From Fagopyrum homotropicum (lineage: Eukaryota; Streptophyta; Magnoliopsida; Caryophyllales; Polygonaceae), in the NCBI GenBank assembly GCA_033239125.1, contig BSWB01000005.1:104524494-104588493 (forward strand): a stretch of DNA of 64,000 nt, given 5' to 3'. Within the stretch, counting starts at the first letter, position 1; each line of letters opens with the position of its first letter. The notes beneath the pieces are model-generated. The model ran no database searches. It was given only the letters and a program-made list of their open reading frames with translations, and had not been told where the DNA came from. Shown piece by piece: positions 48,901 to 60,000 of the stretch. A program made the translations under genes and the position numbers.

Positions 48901-50786
48901 TTTACGAGCATTTTGAGATCAATGGCAATCACTGGTGTCTTAGGTGTTCCTGTTTCATGGAACCAAATGAACACAAACATGTAAGTACAAGGCCCTGAAG
49001 TCTACTTAATGAGAAAAGTGGGAAGTCATGTAAGTATAAGAATCAATTGATCATATCATTGCCTCTCCGTTGATCATATGAACACAAACATGAAAAGGAC
49101 TCTACATGATGTCACAATCATTAATCTATATAAACTATCCATATTGTCTTAACAAATCAAGCAATGAGTCTAGTGCATGCAAGTGATAGTGTCGAGTTAT
49201 AACCCCATAAGCTGCCTCAACTTTTAAAGTCTTCCTATTAAATCACAGTTGCATGGAACATTCAAATTGGTGTTAACCCAAATCCCAATATAATAATAAT
49301 AAAAATAAAAATAAAAATATTAATAATAATAATAACCCATTTTCATTATAACCCATTTTCATTTTGTAATTCATTTACCAATTTTCATTTTGTCCCAATG
49401 ATGAACGAACTTCAAACAAAAATTATCAGCAAATAAAACATATTTCCTTTACCCAAAAATCTTACCCACAACAGTATAATAATACACAAGAATCAGAGAT
49501 ATAACACCATATAGTCATCAAATTATTTATTTCATTCAGATGCTACAAAAGACTAGTCAATTGAACAATTTTTTCATGAACAACAATCCATTAACAAATC
49601 AAATAAGAAACAAGGTAGAAGACAAACCATCATATAGTGTATCTGGGGCTCGACAAACACATTCTTTAATGTCATTGACAATTACTCTCTGCAAAGAAGA
49701 ATACATTGGATCAATTATAACTTGCATAGAAAATAGTGAAATTTGGCAAAATGAAAAACCCCTACCTCACAATACAGCTTGTAACTCTCTGTTTTCTTTG
49801 CAAAATCAACATCAACTATCAGTGAGTCTAAACATTCATTGAAAGAAAAGTAAAATAGGGTACAACAAATGTATGATGCAGATTGTATTTTCCGGCTCTA
49901 ATGTATCCCAATTATCCAAACTGAAACCCTCGTACTGAAAAGCTCTAATGTATCCCAAATTAATCAAAACTAAACTGAACAAGATAAGCTTGTAGTCTTT
50001 CCTCTACAAAGTCTTCTCACCGGTTGAATAGTAGGAGGTTTACAACAAACTCAAATCAAAACATAAGGCAAACTCAAAAATGAACATAGTAATTGAATCC
50101 CTTCCCTAGAATGTGCAGGTTATACCCCCAAGAACATAACTTTAAAACAAACTCAAATCAAAACTAACACAAACTCAAAGAATTTGGGAGAAATCAAACA
50201 TACTTAAATCAAATCGCAAGAATAAAGAATTCAAGAAAACCTGACAGATTAAGGCTCGGAACTATTGGAGGGTTGTTCTCCTCTGCTACACATAAAAACG
50301 ATATTGAGCCAAAATTCTGTTTATTCAACCAGAATTTCGTTTATTCAAGCCCTAGTCGTATCAATAACAGACGCTATTGCATATATATTCGGTTGAATGG
50401 GAGAGGGGAACCAGTCGATGACAACTAGCGATTGGAGCCTCGCCGATTAACAGAGAATGAAGACAAGCCCTAGATATGAGGGTGTTCTCAACCGGTGATA
50501 CGGTATACACGAAGAGGTATGGTATGTAAGGTTAGAAGGGGATATGGGGTGGGCCGTGGGAACTGACTTTTCCTTCCGTTCATTATTCCATAGTGTTTGT
50601 TCATTGGAGGTAAAGTAAAATTTTTTGATTAATACGCGCTAAAGCAAAACAAAACAAATCGCTTATTTTTAATAGCATTTGTTTGATATAAAACGCTATA
50701 ATAAAATTAGACCCCGTAATCTATAGCATTTACACTATAAACGCTATCAATTAATGCTATAAAAACCCAATTTTGTTGTAGTGAAC

Positions 50787-51312
50787 ATGATCAAGATGAG
50801 AAGTAGAGAAGGATGAATTGCCTTAATCACTCCTAGATGATGTGCAAGAACTAGCATGTAATTTCGACTTTCAATCCCCAATCCAATCAAGGCAAGCATC
50901 ATGATCACAATCCATTCATGGAATTCAAGATAAGTACTTCAAGTCCATATATGCATACATCAATTCAACACATAAGGCCATCTATAGCCAAATCACAAGA
51001 CAATTTCATCATAAGGGTCATTCCCAAGCTTAGAAGCACTAAAATTTTTTTAAAAATTTTCTGATTTTTTTGGATTTTTCGAAATATCTATGTACAATGC
51101 AAAACATGTGACAATGTTAAACTATCCTAGATGCTAATCATGCAAGTGATCATGAAAATCCCACCCCATACTTAGAAACACATTGTCCCCAATGTGTAAA
51201 TGAAGTAAAGAAGAGTGAAAGAGGATCCTCACAATGTAAAATGGTTTGCTTCGGTATTTGGGTTCGCTCAAATGGATTGATGGTGGATGATCCTATCAAC
51301 GATGGTAGAAAG
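50787..51312 (-). other. Athila 3' non-coding region, right part
   Basis: It joins 44239-45057 once the CACTA element is removed. The block around 50810-50830 (gaattgccttaatcac) has a counterpart at 35309 and 35500 in the truncated Athila-like element. Confidence 0.6.
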
Positions 51313-52479
51313 CTAGGTGTTCGTTATGGCGTCGGGACCCGCGCTAGGCACCGCTAGCCGTCCAAGTCCCGCGTCCGCTCCACCCACAATTGATGAGGGA
51401 CTCATCATCATCATCCCCATGTCATGCAAGGCTTCCATGCTACTTGGATTCTCGCACACAAACTCCAAACACACAAAAACACACAAAAACAGAAAAATAG
51501 AAAAACAAAACAAAAACAAAAAGGGAAAGATGTCTACCAATGGGTTGCCTCCCACCAAGCGCTTCTTTAAGGTCATTAGCTTGACCAAACTCGAGGGCAT
51601 CTTACTCAACGTGAAGTGGGCAATCATGTCCACCAGAGCTCCCGGGATATACTTCTTCAACCGGTGCCCATTCACCTTAATGTTTCCACAATGCTCCCCT
51701 CCTATCTCAACCGCTCCATGGGGAAAGATCTTCTTCACCACATAAGGCCCCGTCCACCTCGACTTTAGCTTTCCGGGGAAGAGCCACAGCCTTGAGTTGA
51801 AGAAAAGGACAAGGTCGCCTTCACTCAACTCCTTCGGGATGAGACGTTTGTCATGCCAACGTTTGGTCCTTTCTTTATAGATCCGGGCGTTTTCATAGGA
51901 ATCCAACCGGATCTCCTCAAGAGCGTTCATATCTAGCAATCTCTTCTCACCGGCCTCTTTGAGGTCAAAATTTAGCCACCTAATGGCCCAATATGCTCTA
52001 TGCTCCATCTTCACCGGAAGGTGGCAAGATTTACCATAGACTAGCTTGTAGGGAGTGGTGCCAATCGGTGTCTTGAAAGCGGTTCTATAAGCCCACAAAG
52101 CATCATCGAGCTTCATAGCCCAATCCTTTCTCGTCCTAGAAACCGTCTTCTCAAGGATTCTCTTTATCTCCCGGTTGGAGATCTCCACTTGGCCACTAGT
52201 TTGGGGATGGTAAGGTGTTGCCACCTTATGAGTCACCCCATACTTAGCCAAAAGTGTCCCGAAGTTCCTATTTGTGAAATGCTTTCCTCCATCACTTATG
52301 ATCACCCTTGGTGTTCCAAACCTAGGGAAGATCACTCGGTTGAAGAACCGCACCACAACCTTGGCATCATTTGTAGGAGAGGCGATTGCCTCCCCCCATC
52401 TCGAAACATAGTCCACCGCCAATAGGATGTAGAGGTTGCCACATGAATAGGGGAATGGTCCCATGAAGTCCACACCCAC
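51313..52479 (-). pseudogene. Athila integrase core and C-terminal domain
   Basis: The integrase inserts retrotransposon DNA into the chromosome. The 388-codon frame starts at GVDFMGPFP, carrying the first catalytic Asp. The second is in VIISDGGKHF and the Glu in SGQVEISNREIKRIL. The GPY/F-type C-terminus follows (RWTGPYVVKKIFPHGAVEI), then a hydrophobic stretch (FPFLFLFCFSIFLFLCVFV) and a Met/Ser/Gly-rich end. The DDE triad is intact. The N-terminal HHCC finger is in the neighbouring frame, so one frameshift near 52470-52500 separates them. The hydrophobic tail is probably read-through of 3' non-coding DNA. Confidence 0.88.
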
Positions 52480-54998
52480 ACATCGAATATCTCCACCTCT
52501 TGTATGTTGTTCAAGGGCATCTCATTCCTCCTTGAGATGTTCCTCGTCCTTTGGCAAGCATCACATGCTACCACAAAATTTTGCATGTCCTTGAACAAAC
52601 TCGGCCAAAAGAAACCCGATTGCAACACCTTTGCACATGTCTTGTGTGAGCTAGCATGACCTCCACATGGCAAGGAATGACAATGGCGGATCACACTCTC
52701 CACCTCATCTTCCGGTATGCATCTCCTAAAGACTCCATCCGGCCCTCTCTTGAACAAAAGCGGTTCACTCCAATAGTAATGCCTCACATCCTTGAAGAAC
52801 TTTTTCCGCTGGGCATATGACAAACCGGGAGGCACCTCCTCGCACACAAGATAGTTCACAATGTCGGCATACCATGGCTCATTTCCCTTTGACACTTGAA
52901 ACAAGCACTCCTCCACCATTTGTAATTGCTCATCCCGGAATGAGTCATCAATCGGGATGTCATCTCTCTCAATCTCCAATGGTGGGAGTCTAATAAGGTG
53001 ATCCACCACAGAATTTTCGGACCCTTTTTTATCCCGGATTTCCAAGTCAAACTCTTGAAGAAGAAGGATCCACCGAATCAACCGAGGCTTGGCATCCTTC
53101 TTTGTAAGGAGATAACGGATCGCAGCATGATCCGTATACACAATGACCTTTGCTCCAACGAGATACGAGCGGAACTTCTCAAATGCGTACACAACCGCTA
53201 GCCACTCCTTCTCGGTAGTAGCATAATTGAGTTTGGCATCATCTAGCGTCTTGCTAGCATAATAGATGGCATGTGTAAGCCCATCTTTCCTTTGTCCCAA
53301 AACAGCCCCCACGGCTACATCACTCGTGTCACACATGATTTCAAACGGTAAACTCCAATCCGGAGGTTGCATGATGGGTGCGAAGATCAAAGCGTTCTTC
53401 AACCTACAAAAAGCCTCAAGGCAATCCTTGGAGAAAACAAACTCAACATCTTTCATTAGTAGGTTAGTAAGAGGCTTAGAAATCTTAGAGAAATCCTTAA
53501 TAAATTTCTGGTAAAAACTGGCATGTCCTAGAAAACTCCTTACCCCCTTCACCAAGGTAGGTGGTGGCAACTTCTCTATGGTTTCTATCTTAGCCCTATC
53601 AACCTCAATGCCTCGGTTGGACACCAAGTGTCCCAACACAATACCTTCACTTACCATGAAGTGGCATTTCTCCCAATTCAAGACTAGATTGGTCTCCTCA
53701 CATCTTTTTAGCACTAGAGACAAGTTAGCTAAGCAATCATCAAATGAAGATCCATAAACAGAGAAATCATCCATAAACACTTCCATGATGTTTTCAATAT
53801 ATTCAGAAAAGATAGCCATCATACACCTTTGAAAGGTGGTGGGTGCATTACACAACCCAAATGACATTCTCCTATATGCAAAAGTACCCCAAGGACACGT
53901 GAATGTGGTTTTTTCTTGATCATCGGGGTGAATAGGAATTTGGAAGAATTCATTATAGCTATCTAAGTAACAAAAATGGGAATGTTGAGCTAATCTCTCT
54001 AGCATTTGGTCAATGAAAGGAAGAGGGAAGTGATCTTTCCTAGAGGCCACATTTAGTTTCCTATAGTCAATACACATTCTCCATCCCGTAACCGTTCTAG
54101 TTGGGATTAGTTCATTATTCTCATTAGTTACTACGGTCATCCCACCCTTCTTAGGAACCACATGCACGGGACTAACCCATTTACTATCCAAAATCGGGAA
54201 AATGATTCCCGCATCTAGCAATTTAAGGATCTCTTTCTTTACTACTTCTTTCATGATTGGGTTTAGTCTTCTTTGAGGTTCAATTGAAGGTTTATGGTTG
54301 TCTTCCATCAAGATCTTATGCATGCACAATGAAGGTTTAATGCCAACTAAATCATCAATGGTATAGCCAATGGCTTTCCTATGCAATCTCAATTCATGCA
54401 ACAATCTAGCAAGTTCATCATCATTCAAGCATGCATTCACAATAACCGGATATGTAGAATTCTCACCAAGAAAAGCATACTTCAAATGAGAGGGGAGGGG
54501 TTTGAGTTCAAGTTTAGGAGGACCTTTATCGAGTGGATACGATCCGTATAATGTTGGTTGAGATGAATCCAAAGCCATGGAAGACTCCTCAAGACTCCTT
54601 GAAGCTTGATCAACAACCAATGCAGTTTCTGGAGAAACCACGGGCAAAATTACGGGCTCTGGCACAACCACGGCCGTGGAACTTGCAAAGCTAGCCTTTT
54701 TGAGCATTCCAGAGAGTTCCACGGGACTTTCCACGGACGTGGTTTTCCCTACATGGCCGTGGTTTTTACAGAAATTCAGCACACCTTCGTGTACTTCAAA
54801 TTCAGCTCTTGTCTCCTTTTCCAATGCTTCCAAAGCCTTGATTTCTTCATTGAAAGCCTCCTCAACTACTTCCTCCATCAAACTTAAGCTAAGAACCTTC
54901 TCCAAGGGGTCCTTGATCAAGATCGAGCTCACAACTTCCCTAGACTCCTCTTGCTCGACAATGTTGAACACATCTTCACCAAGGGCTGGCCCCTTCAT
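52480..54998 (-). pseudogene. Athila reverse transcriptase, RNase H and integrase zinc finger
   Basis: The open frame runs 54998 to 52332; its last ~50 codons are out of frame with integrase. The RT core starts near residue 270 (SKWVSPVHVVPKKGG). It has GWRMCIDYRKLN (about 305), CYLDSYNEFFQIPIHP (about 343) and the catalytic FMDDFSVYG (about 408), the form usual in Athila. RNase H holds IMCDTSDVAVGAVLGQ (about 553), ATTEKEWLAVVYA (about 593) and VYTDHAAIRYLL (about 620). The HHCC finger is at about 772-810 (RHCHSLPCGGHASSHKT ... CDACQRTR). Residues 1-180 are a linker with the nhgh/vvv repeat encoded by ccacggccgtgg words. It is disabled only by the flanking shift and stop. Confidence 0.9.
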
Positions 54999-55061
54999 TA
55001 TTGTGGACAGCTTGAACTTGATATTCTCTTCTCCAATGTTGAAGGAGAGAATTCCATTTTT

Positions 55062-55415
55062 TCAATCCACCAAGCATCCGGAAGTGGCTAAAAACGGCCT
55101 TCCCAAAATGATAGGAACCGGATAGTCCGCCGGGATGTCCAAGACAATAAAATCAATTGGCACATAGAACTTCCCGAGTTGCACCGGTATGTCTTCCAAT
55201 ATTCCAACCGGGTGAGTGATTGAACGGTCCGCCAAGTAGAGGGTCATCTTGACCGGCTTTGGCTCTCCTAGCCCAACCTTGTTGCAAAGTGCTAGCGGGA
55301 TGATGCTTACACTTGCCCCAAGATCACATAGGGCTTTATACTTCACTTCTCCCACTCCAATTGGCACACAAAAGGATCTCGGATCTCTTAGCTTAGGAGG
55401 CATCTCCTCCTTCAT
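55062..55415 (-). pseudogene. Athila aspartic protease
   Basis: The 117-codon frame shows the retropepsin core: KALCDLGASVSIIPLALC, where D-L-G-A replaces the more common D-S/T-G-A as in other Athila elements, the flap-like LADRSITHPVGILEDIPVQLG, and the closing IILGRPFLATSGCLVD. A TGA at 55062-55064 follows directly and separates it from the RT frame, which continues in the same frame (KNGILSFNIGEE). The frame start overlaps the preceding stop as ATGA, most likely the product of a nearby frameshift (about 55447). Confidence 0.85.
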
Positions 55416-57356
55416 GGTTGGATCAATTCCGATGACCTCTTCGTCATCCTCACTTCCCCATACTCTTCCAACTTCCTTTTGTTGGAGAGTATCTCCTTCA
55501 AGAATTTTCCATAGGCCGGCATACCTAGAATAGCATCCATGAACGGAATGTTAATATGCAATTTAGACATGAGTTCAAGGAATTTACCGAAGTGCTTGTC
55601 CAAGCGAGCTCTTGCTCGTGATTGTGGGAACGGTAGTGGTGGCTTGTATGGAGGTGGTGCCACATATGTTGGCTCATCTTCCTTGCTCTTTCCTCCATCT
55701 TCTTGCAATGTCTCTTCTTCTATCACCACTTGCTTCCCTTTATCATTTCCCTTAGGCAAGGGATCCTTCATGCTCAACCCACTCTTTGTTGTAATAGCCA
55801 ACACTTGGCCTCTTGGGTTATCTTCGGTTCTTTCGGGAAGCTTTCCCGGATCTCTATGAGCTTCACCCGCCTTTTGGAACACTTGTGCTTCCAAATCCTT
55901 TTGAGCCTTAGAAATGGAAGTCACCGTGCTCTCAAGACCACTCAACCTTCCAAGGAATTGCTCAAACATCATCTCGGTTCTATCCTTTGGAGGTTGAGTG
56001 AATCCGGGTGGAGGTTCTTGTGAAGCCTTTGTGGTGGAGCTGCGCTTGTGGAAGCGGGAGGGTTCAAGGCACCATCCGGGTTAGAATAGGAAAACCCGGG
56101 ATGGTTGTGATTAGGCCGGTAATTGTTGAATTGCCGGTTGTTGTTGAAGTTCCTTGGGCCTTGATAGTTGTTGTAGTTTCCCCTTCCCATATAGTTCACA
56201 TCCTCCTCCTTAGAAGACAAGTTTGCTTGCACTTGCACTTGAGGGGTTGCTTGATTCTTCAAAGTTGTAGCACACAACTCCCTCAAAGATTTCAGCTCAT
56301 TGTTGATTGCATCAAGCTTGAAGTTAATCATGGTGACTTCACTCACCTCATATGCTCCCGCTTTCCTCCCATCACTCTTCCTATGGGAGTACTTCTCAAT
56401 CACCAAAGCTTGTTTCTCTATAAATTCCCAAGCTTCATCTACATTCTTTTCCATGAAATTTCCACCGGAAAGAGATTGAAGCTTGAATTGGCTATCTTCA
56501 TCAAGTCCCTTGAAGTAGATCTCCAAAAGCTCTATTTTCGGTATACCATGGTGCGGACAATTTAGGAGAAGGTCTTTGAACCTCTCCCAAGACTTGAATA
56601 AGCTTTCTCTATCCTTCATCACGAAGGCATTGATCTTCCCTCTTAACTCGGTAGTCTTGGAAGGTGGGAAGAACTTTGTCAAAAACTCGGTTGTCATCTC
56701 CTCCCAATTACTCACTCGCCCTTGTGGAATAGATTGATACCAAGCCAAGGCTTTATCCTTAAGTGAGAAGGAGAAAGCCCTAACCTTATGGTTGTTGCTC
56801 TCCAATCTAGGCAGTCTTAGAGTCTCCATCAAGATCTCATAGTTCATCAAGTGTTGATGAGGAGACTCTCCTTCCATCCCTCCAAATTGATTATGCCGGA
56901 TCATTTGTAGAACTTGAGGGCGGAGCTCATAATCATGGGCTGCGGGATCTCCAAAGTTCACACCCGGATGGTGTGCTCTTTGTGCCGGGTCCATACGTTG
57001 CCCTAACATTTGTGGCTCTTCAATAGCAATGGGCACAACCCGAATATTATAACCGCCGCCGGCTGCGGTTGTGGTGGAGGTGGAGGTTGCTGACGATTAA
57101 GCTCTATTCGCACAAGAGCTTGCCTAATCTCTTCAATCTCCCTCCTAGTTGCTTTTTGCCTCTCATTTGCAAGTCTCCTTTCATTCTCCAAGGCTTCATC
57201 CCTTAGCCTAATTTGCTCTAAAGCCTCATCTAACTCAGCTTGGAGATCTCTTCCGGCCATCTCTTTTCCCTTTCTAATGCTCTTGGATCTAGATCTAAGG
57301 GTTTTCTCCGGTTCGAGATCGAATGGAGCTAAATCCTTGCCACGAGATCTTCGCAT
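55412..57356 (-). pseudogene. Athila GAG (three frames)
   Basis: The start is at 57356 (MRRSRGKDLAPF), followed by a basic stretch, a Glu/Arg-rich coiled coil (about residues 35-90) and a Pro/Gln run. A frameshift near 57040 leads into the 57036-55969 frame with the retrotransposon GAG domain: VRAFSFSLKDKALAWYQSIPQG, TEFLTKFFPPSKTTELR and ELLEIYFKGLDEDSQ, then an Asn-rich tail. A second shift near 56040 leads to the 55972-55412 frame (MMFEQFLGRLSG ... HINIPFMDAILGMPAYGKFLKEILSNKRKLEEYGEV), the conserved pre-protease block. No CCHC knuckle was seen, as usual for this lineage. It is a broken capsid gene. Confidence 0.85.
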
Positions 57357-57468
57357 GCACCTAAAGAGTAAGAGATGTCCTGAAAAGCAAAGACACAAAC
57401 CAAACGAGATCAAAAGCAACAAGAAAGACCTACACTATAAACAATCACAAAAATGACTCAATCTAGAC

Positions 57469-57490
57469 CTAGTCCCCGGTAACGGCGCCA
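57469..57490 (-). promoter_or_regulatory. Athila primer-binding site, tRNA-Asp type
   Basis: On the plus strand tccccggtaacggcgcca equals the 3' end of plant tRNA-Asp with one mismatch. It lies six bases inside the 5' LTR. Confidence 0.88.
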
Positions 57491-57496
57491 AAAACT

Positions 57497-59333
57497 TGTT
57501 ACGCTTAGGAATAGCACGCAAAAAGCCTTAAATTTATACTCGATATATTTCTCCTAACTCCTAGCGAACCCGCAGTGTACGGGACGTTTTGTAGTAGGGA
57601 TAGTATTCCGAGGTCGAACACAAAGACTGAGGTGAGATTGAATCGATTAGTGACTAAGGATAGTGTTGATCTAGACTAAGAAAAGAGAAAGAAACAAATA
57701 AATGAAAATCTCAATATTTTTTGGGTTTGGTTTTGTGTGGTGATCAATCAAGAATCACAACGATATAAGGATACAAAACAAACTAACAATCTAGCAAATA
57801 AACATAAATAAGCAAGACAAAAACGAGATATGAGATCAAAGAGAGAAAAGCGGATTCTAAGGGTTGGAAATTCCGGTTATGGCATTGGACTCAAGCTATC
57901 TAGTCATTCTTTGGGTTAACTATAGTATGTTGGGAAGGAACGTTTCTCAAATGGGGTCAATTACCGGGTAGGTCTCATGATCCACTAATCCCGCTCCTAA
58001 GGTCTATTACCGGGTAAGTCTCTAGAAGCCTAAGGTAGGGATATCTACACAAACCGGATGGTTATCTAGGGATCTAACCTCTCATTACCGGGTAAGTCTC
58101 GGGAAGGCAAGTCCTAAACACTTATCCTAGCACATTCAGTCCAATAGCGGCTTGTGAGGCTCACTACTACCTAGAGTTCATCATCTTCGGTATCTAAGAG
58201 CAAGAATCACCGGGTAGGTCTCTTCTAATACTTAGTTGCTAACACTAGGTCATCCTAGGATAGATTTAGCTCAACAAACACTAGGATTCCAACAATCTAA
58301 CATTCTATCACTTATATTCATCAATACAAGTGAGTTAGTCAGAACCACGGGTTGTTCATCCCTTTCCACGGCCGTGGACTGGCAAGAACAAACCGTGGTT
58401 TCCAACAGTAGCTCGGTTCAAGCAAACGAATCATCCAAAGGTAAATCTAAGTCCATCCTATCATAGTCTATGCCATAACCATTATTTCCTTACCCTAGAA
58501 TCACATCTATCTAGCCAACAACATGCATCATCACAATCAAAGTCATCAAGCATAAAATCATGGAATCCATATCAAGAGGATGAAATGAAAGGGAGATGAA
58601 ACAAGTGGAATAAGAAATCCGAGCTGAATATGAGTTCAAGAAGGACTTACAACCCTTCAAAAGAAGGTTCAATTGTTTCTTACAAATCCTTGCAAAACCT
58701 CTTCACAAATCTCACTCAAAACTATGAAAAACTAAGAATGGTGTGTTCTTCTCTTCTTCTTCAATGGGCCCTTTTCTTCTCCTTCAAGAGTAGCTCCAAT
58801 CCAATCTTCCAATGAGAGAATAAGTGTTGTTGAGAGTGTGGGAGAGAATGGAGTGATGGGGTCCGTCATCACAACCTGCAGGACCACCTTATATCCTCAA
58901 CAAATTGCAAGAGTCGGTCATGAAGATCGTGGGACAGCTGTCACAGCTGTTTGGGGAAAACCACGGCCCATTTCCATGCCTGTGGAAGTCCCAGTGGCCG
59001 TGGTTTTGGTGCTTCTACACTCTATGGATCATCAAGCCACAATTTGGTGCATGGCATGCACCAACAAGGTCCCATGTGTCCTCCTTATCTCCTAACTTGC
59101 TTCCCAATGAGTCCGAAGGTGTGTCATCTCGAGGAATGATCCTCAAATGTATCGATTAAGCTCCTAAATCTCCCAAAATACCTACAAAGCATGCAAAAGT
59201 CCGTGTAGACGTCTATCTCGACAAAATACATGAATTGAGTGCAAATGTCATGAACTAGTGCTAAACCATGCATGAATGAGCGAGAAAACTATCTAAATGA
59301 GTGCCTAATCTAACATCATAAATCGTGTTATCA
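57497..59333 (-). repeat. Athila 5' LTR (1837 bp)
   Basis: It matches 42378-44218 nearly base for base. It contains ccacggccgtgg at 58366 (one mismatch in the other LTR) and four ttaccgggta motifs (57959, 58003, 58082, 58207). In element orientation a TATA-like ggatataagg lies near 58890. Confidence 0.92.
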
Positions 59334-60000
59334 GGACCTATTGTGAGTACCTAGCCCGTAGCATCCCGATTCCCTCGGATTCGTGGTGTTACAAGCTGCT
59401 CGTGCAAGAACACTGCTACTCGTACACGTTTGTTCGCCAACAATGCAGGTTCATGCGTTTTGAAGAGAGTTTGTCCTGAAGTTGCTGCCAGGTTGCACGA
59501 TTGTACAGTCCTAGTGCACGAGCATGCAACGAAAATTAATTGTCTGTCTTTAAGAGACATTTGACATTCTTTGATTTGGGATTTGACTTCTTTATTTCCT
59601 CCATATCGAATCTTGTAAGTTTTATTATGAATCGTTTTAATTTCATTTATATTTTCATGTGTTTTGGCTAATTTTCAAATTTCTAGGTTTGGAGATGAAT
59701 CTAACTATGTTGAGATAGACTAGGTTTTTATAATTTCTTGAATATATATCTGATTATTTTGATTGATTTATGCCTTAAGTGTTTAGATATATATCTAGAT
59801 GATTGCTAGAGATCAAAAGATGATGAAAATTGTTGGAAAATAAGGTATAAGCTTGAGATTTATTTGTGTGAAAGTGACTTAGATAAGGAAAAATAAGTTG
59901 TCAAAGTTGCATGTCTTATTTGTTAAAATTGAAACCGAGATGAGATGTTTGAATTGAATAGGTTTCTTGTATGTAAGAGCTTAATGGGTTTTGATCTATT

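Larger units (their letters stand above)
45061..50783 (-). mobile_element. CACTA (En/Spm) transposon, 5.7 kb, probably non-autonomous
   Basis: Terminal inverted repeats CACTACAACA (45061) and its reverse TGTTGTAGTG (ending 50783), flanked by the 3-bp duplication aac (45058-45060, 50784-50786). The left subterminal region is packed with tandem hairpin words; the right has only a few. A short relic of a transposase-like C-terminus lies on the minus strand near the left end, so the left is probably the element's 3' end. No TnpD/transposase core was found in the 5 kb of AT-rich interior. Confidence 0.88.
42378..59333 (-). mobile_element. Athila-type Ty3/gypsy retrotransposon
   Basis: Two 1.84-kb LTRs, a tRNA-Asp primer site, a purine tract and GAG-PR-RT-RH-INT in gypsy order, all on the minus strand. 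A perfect 5-bp duplication ggacc flanks it (42373-42377, 59334-59338). The two LTRs differ at about 2-3% by eye over the parts compared, so insertion is fairly recent. A CACTA element sits in its 3' non-coding part. Without that the element is about 11.2 kb. No envelope-like frame was found between integrase and the 3' LTR. Frameshifts and one stop make it non-autonomous now. Confidence 0.9.
40442..59393 (+). mobile_element. Solo LTR of the TGTAACACC family, containing an Athila element
   Basis: It starts TGTAACACCCGGAATTTC and ends GGTGTTACA, a 9-bp terminal inverted repeat. The flanks are agttg (40437-40441) and agctg (59394-59398), a one-mismatch 5-bp duplication. Without the inner insertion it is about 1.99 kb. 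It has two ccgcgatcgcgg palindromes (40525, 40541) and an array of accgcaggggcgg-like words (41083-41240). It also shares landmarks with the copies at 6918 and 11800, but lies in the opposite orientation. Confidence 0.75.

Noticed and set aside
44219..51312. An envelope-like gene, expected in some Athila elements
   Set aside because: After removing the CACTA element only about 1.35 kb of non-coding DNA remains, with no long frame.
51317..51745. 142-codon plus-strand frame
   Set aside because: It is antisense to the Athila integrase tail, whose DDE motifs are on the minus strand.
55539..56565. Plus-strand frames of 106-185 codons
   Set aside because: These are shadows of the minus-strand GAG frames, which carry recognisable capsid motifs.
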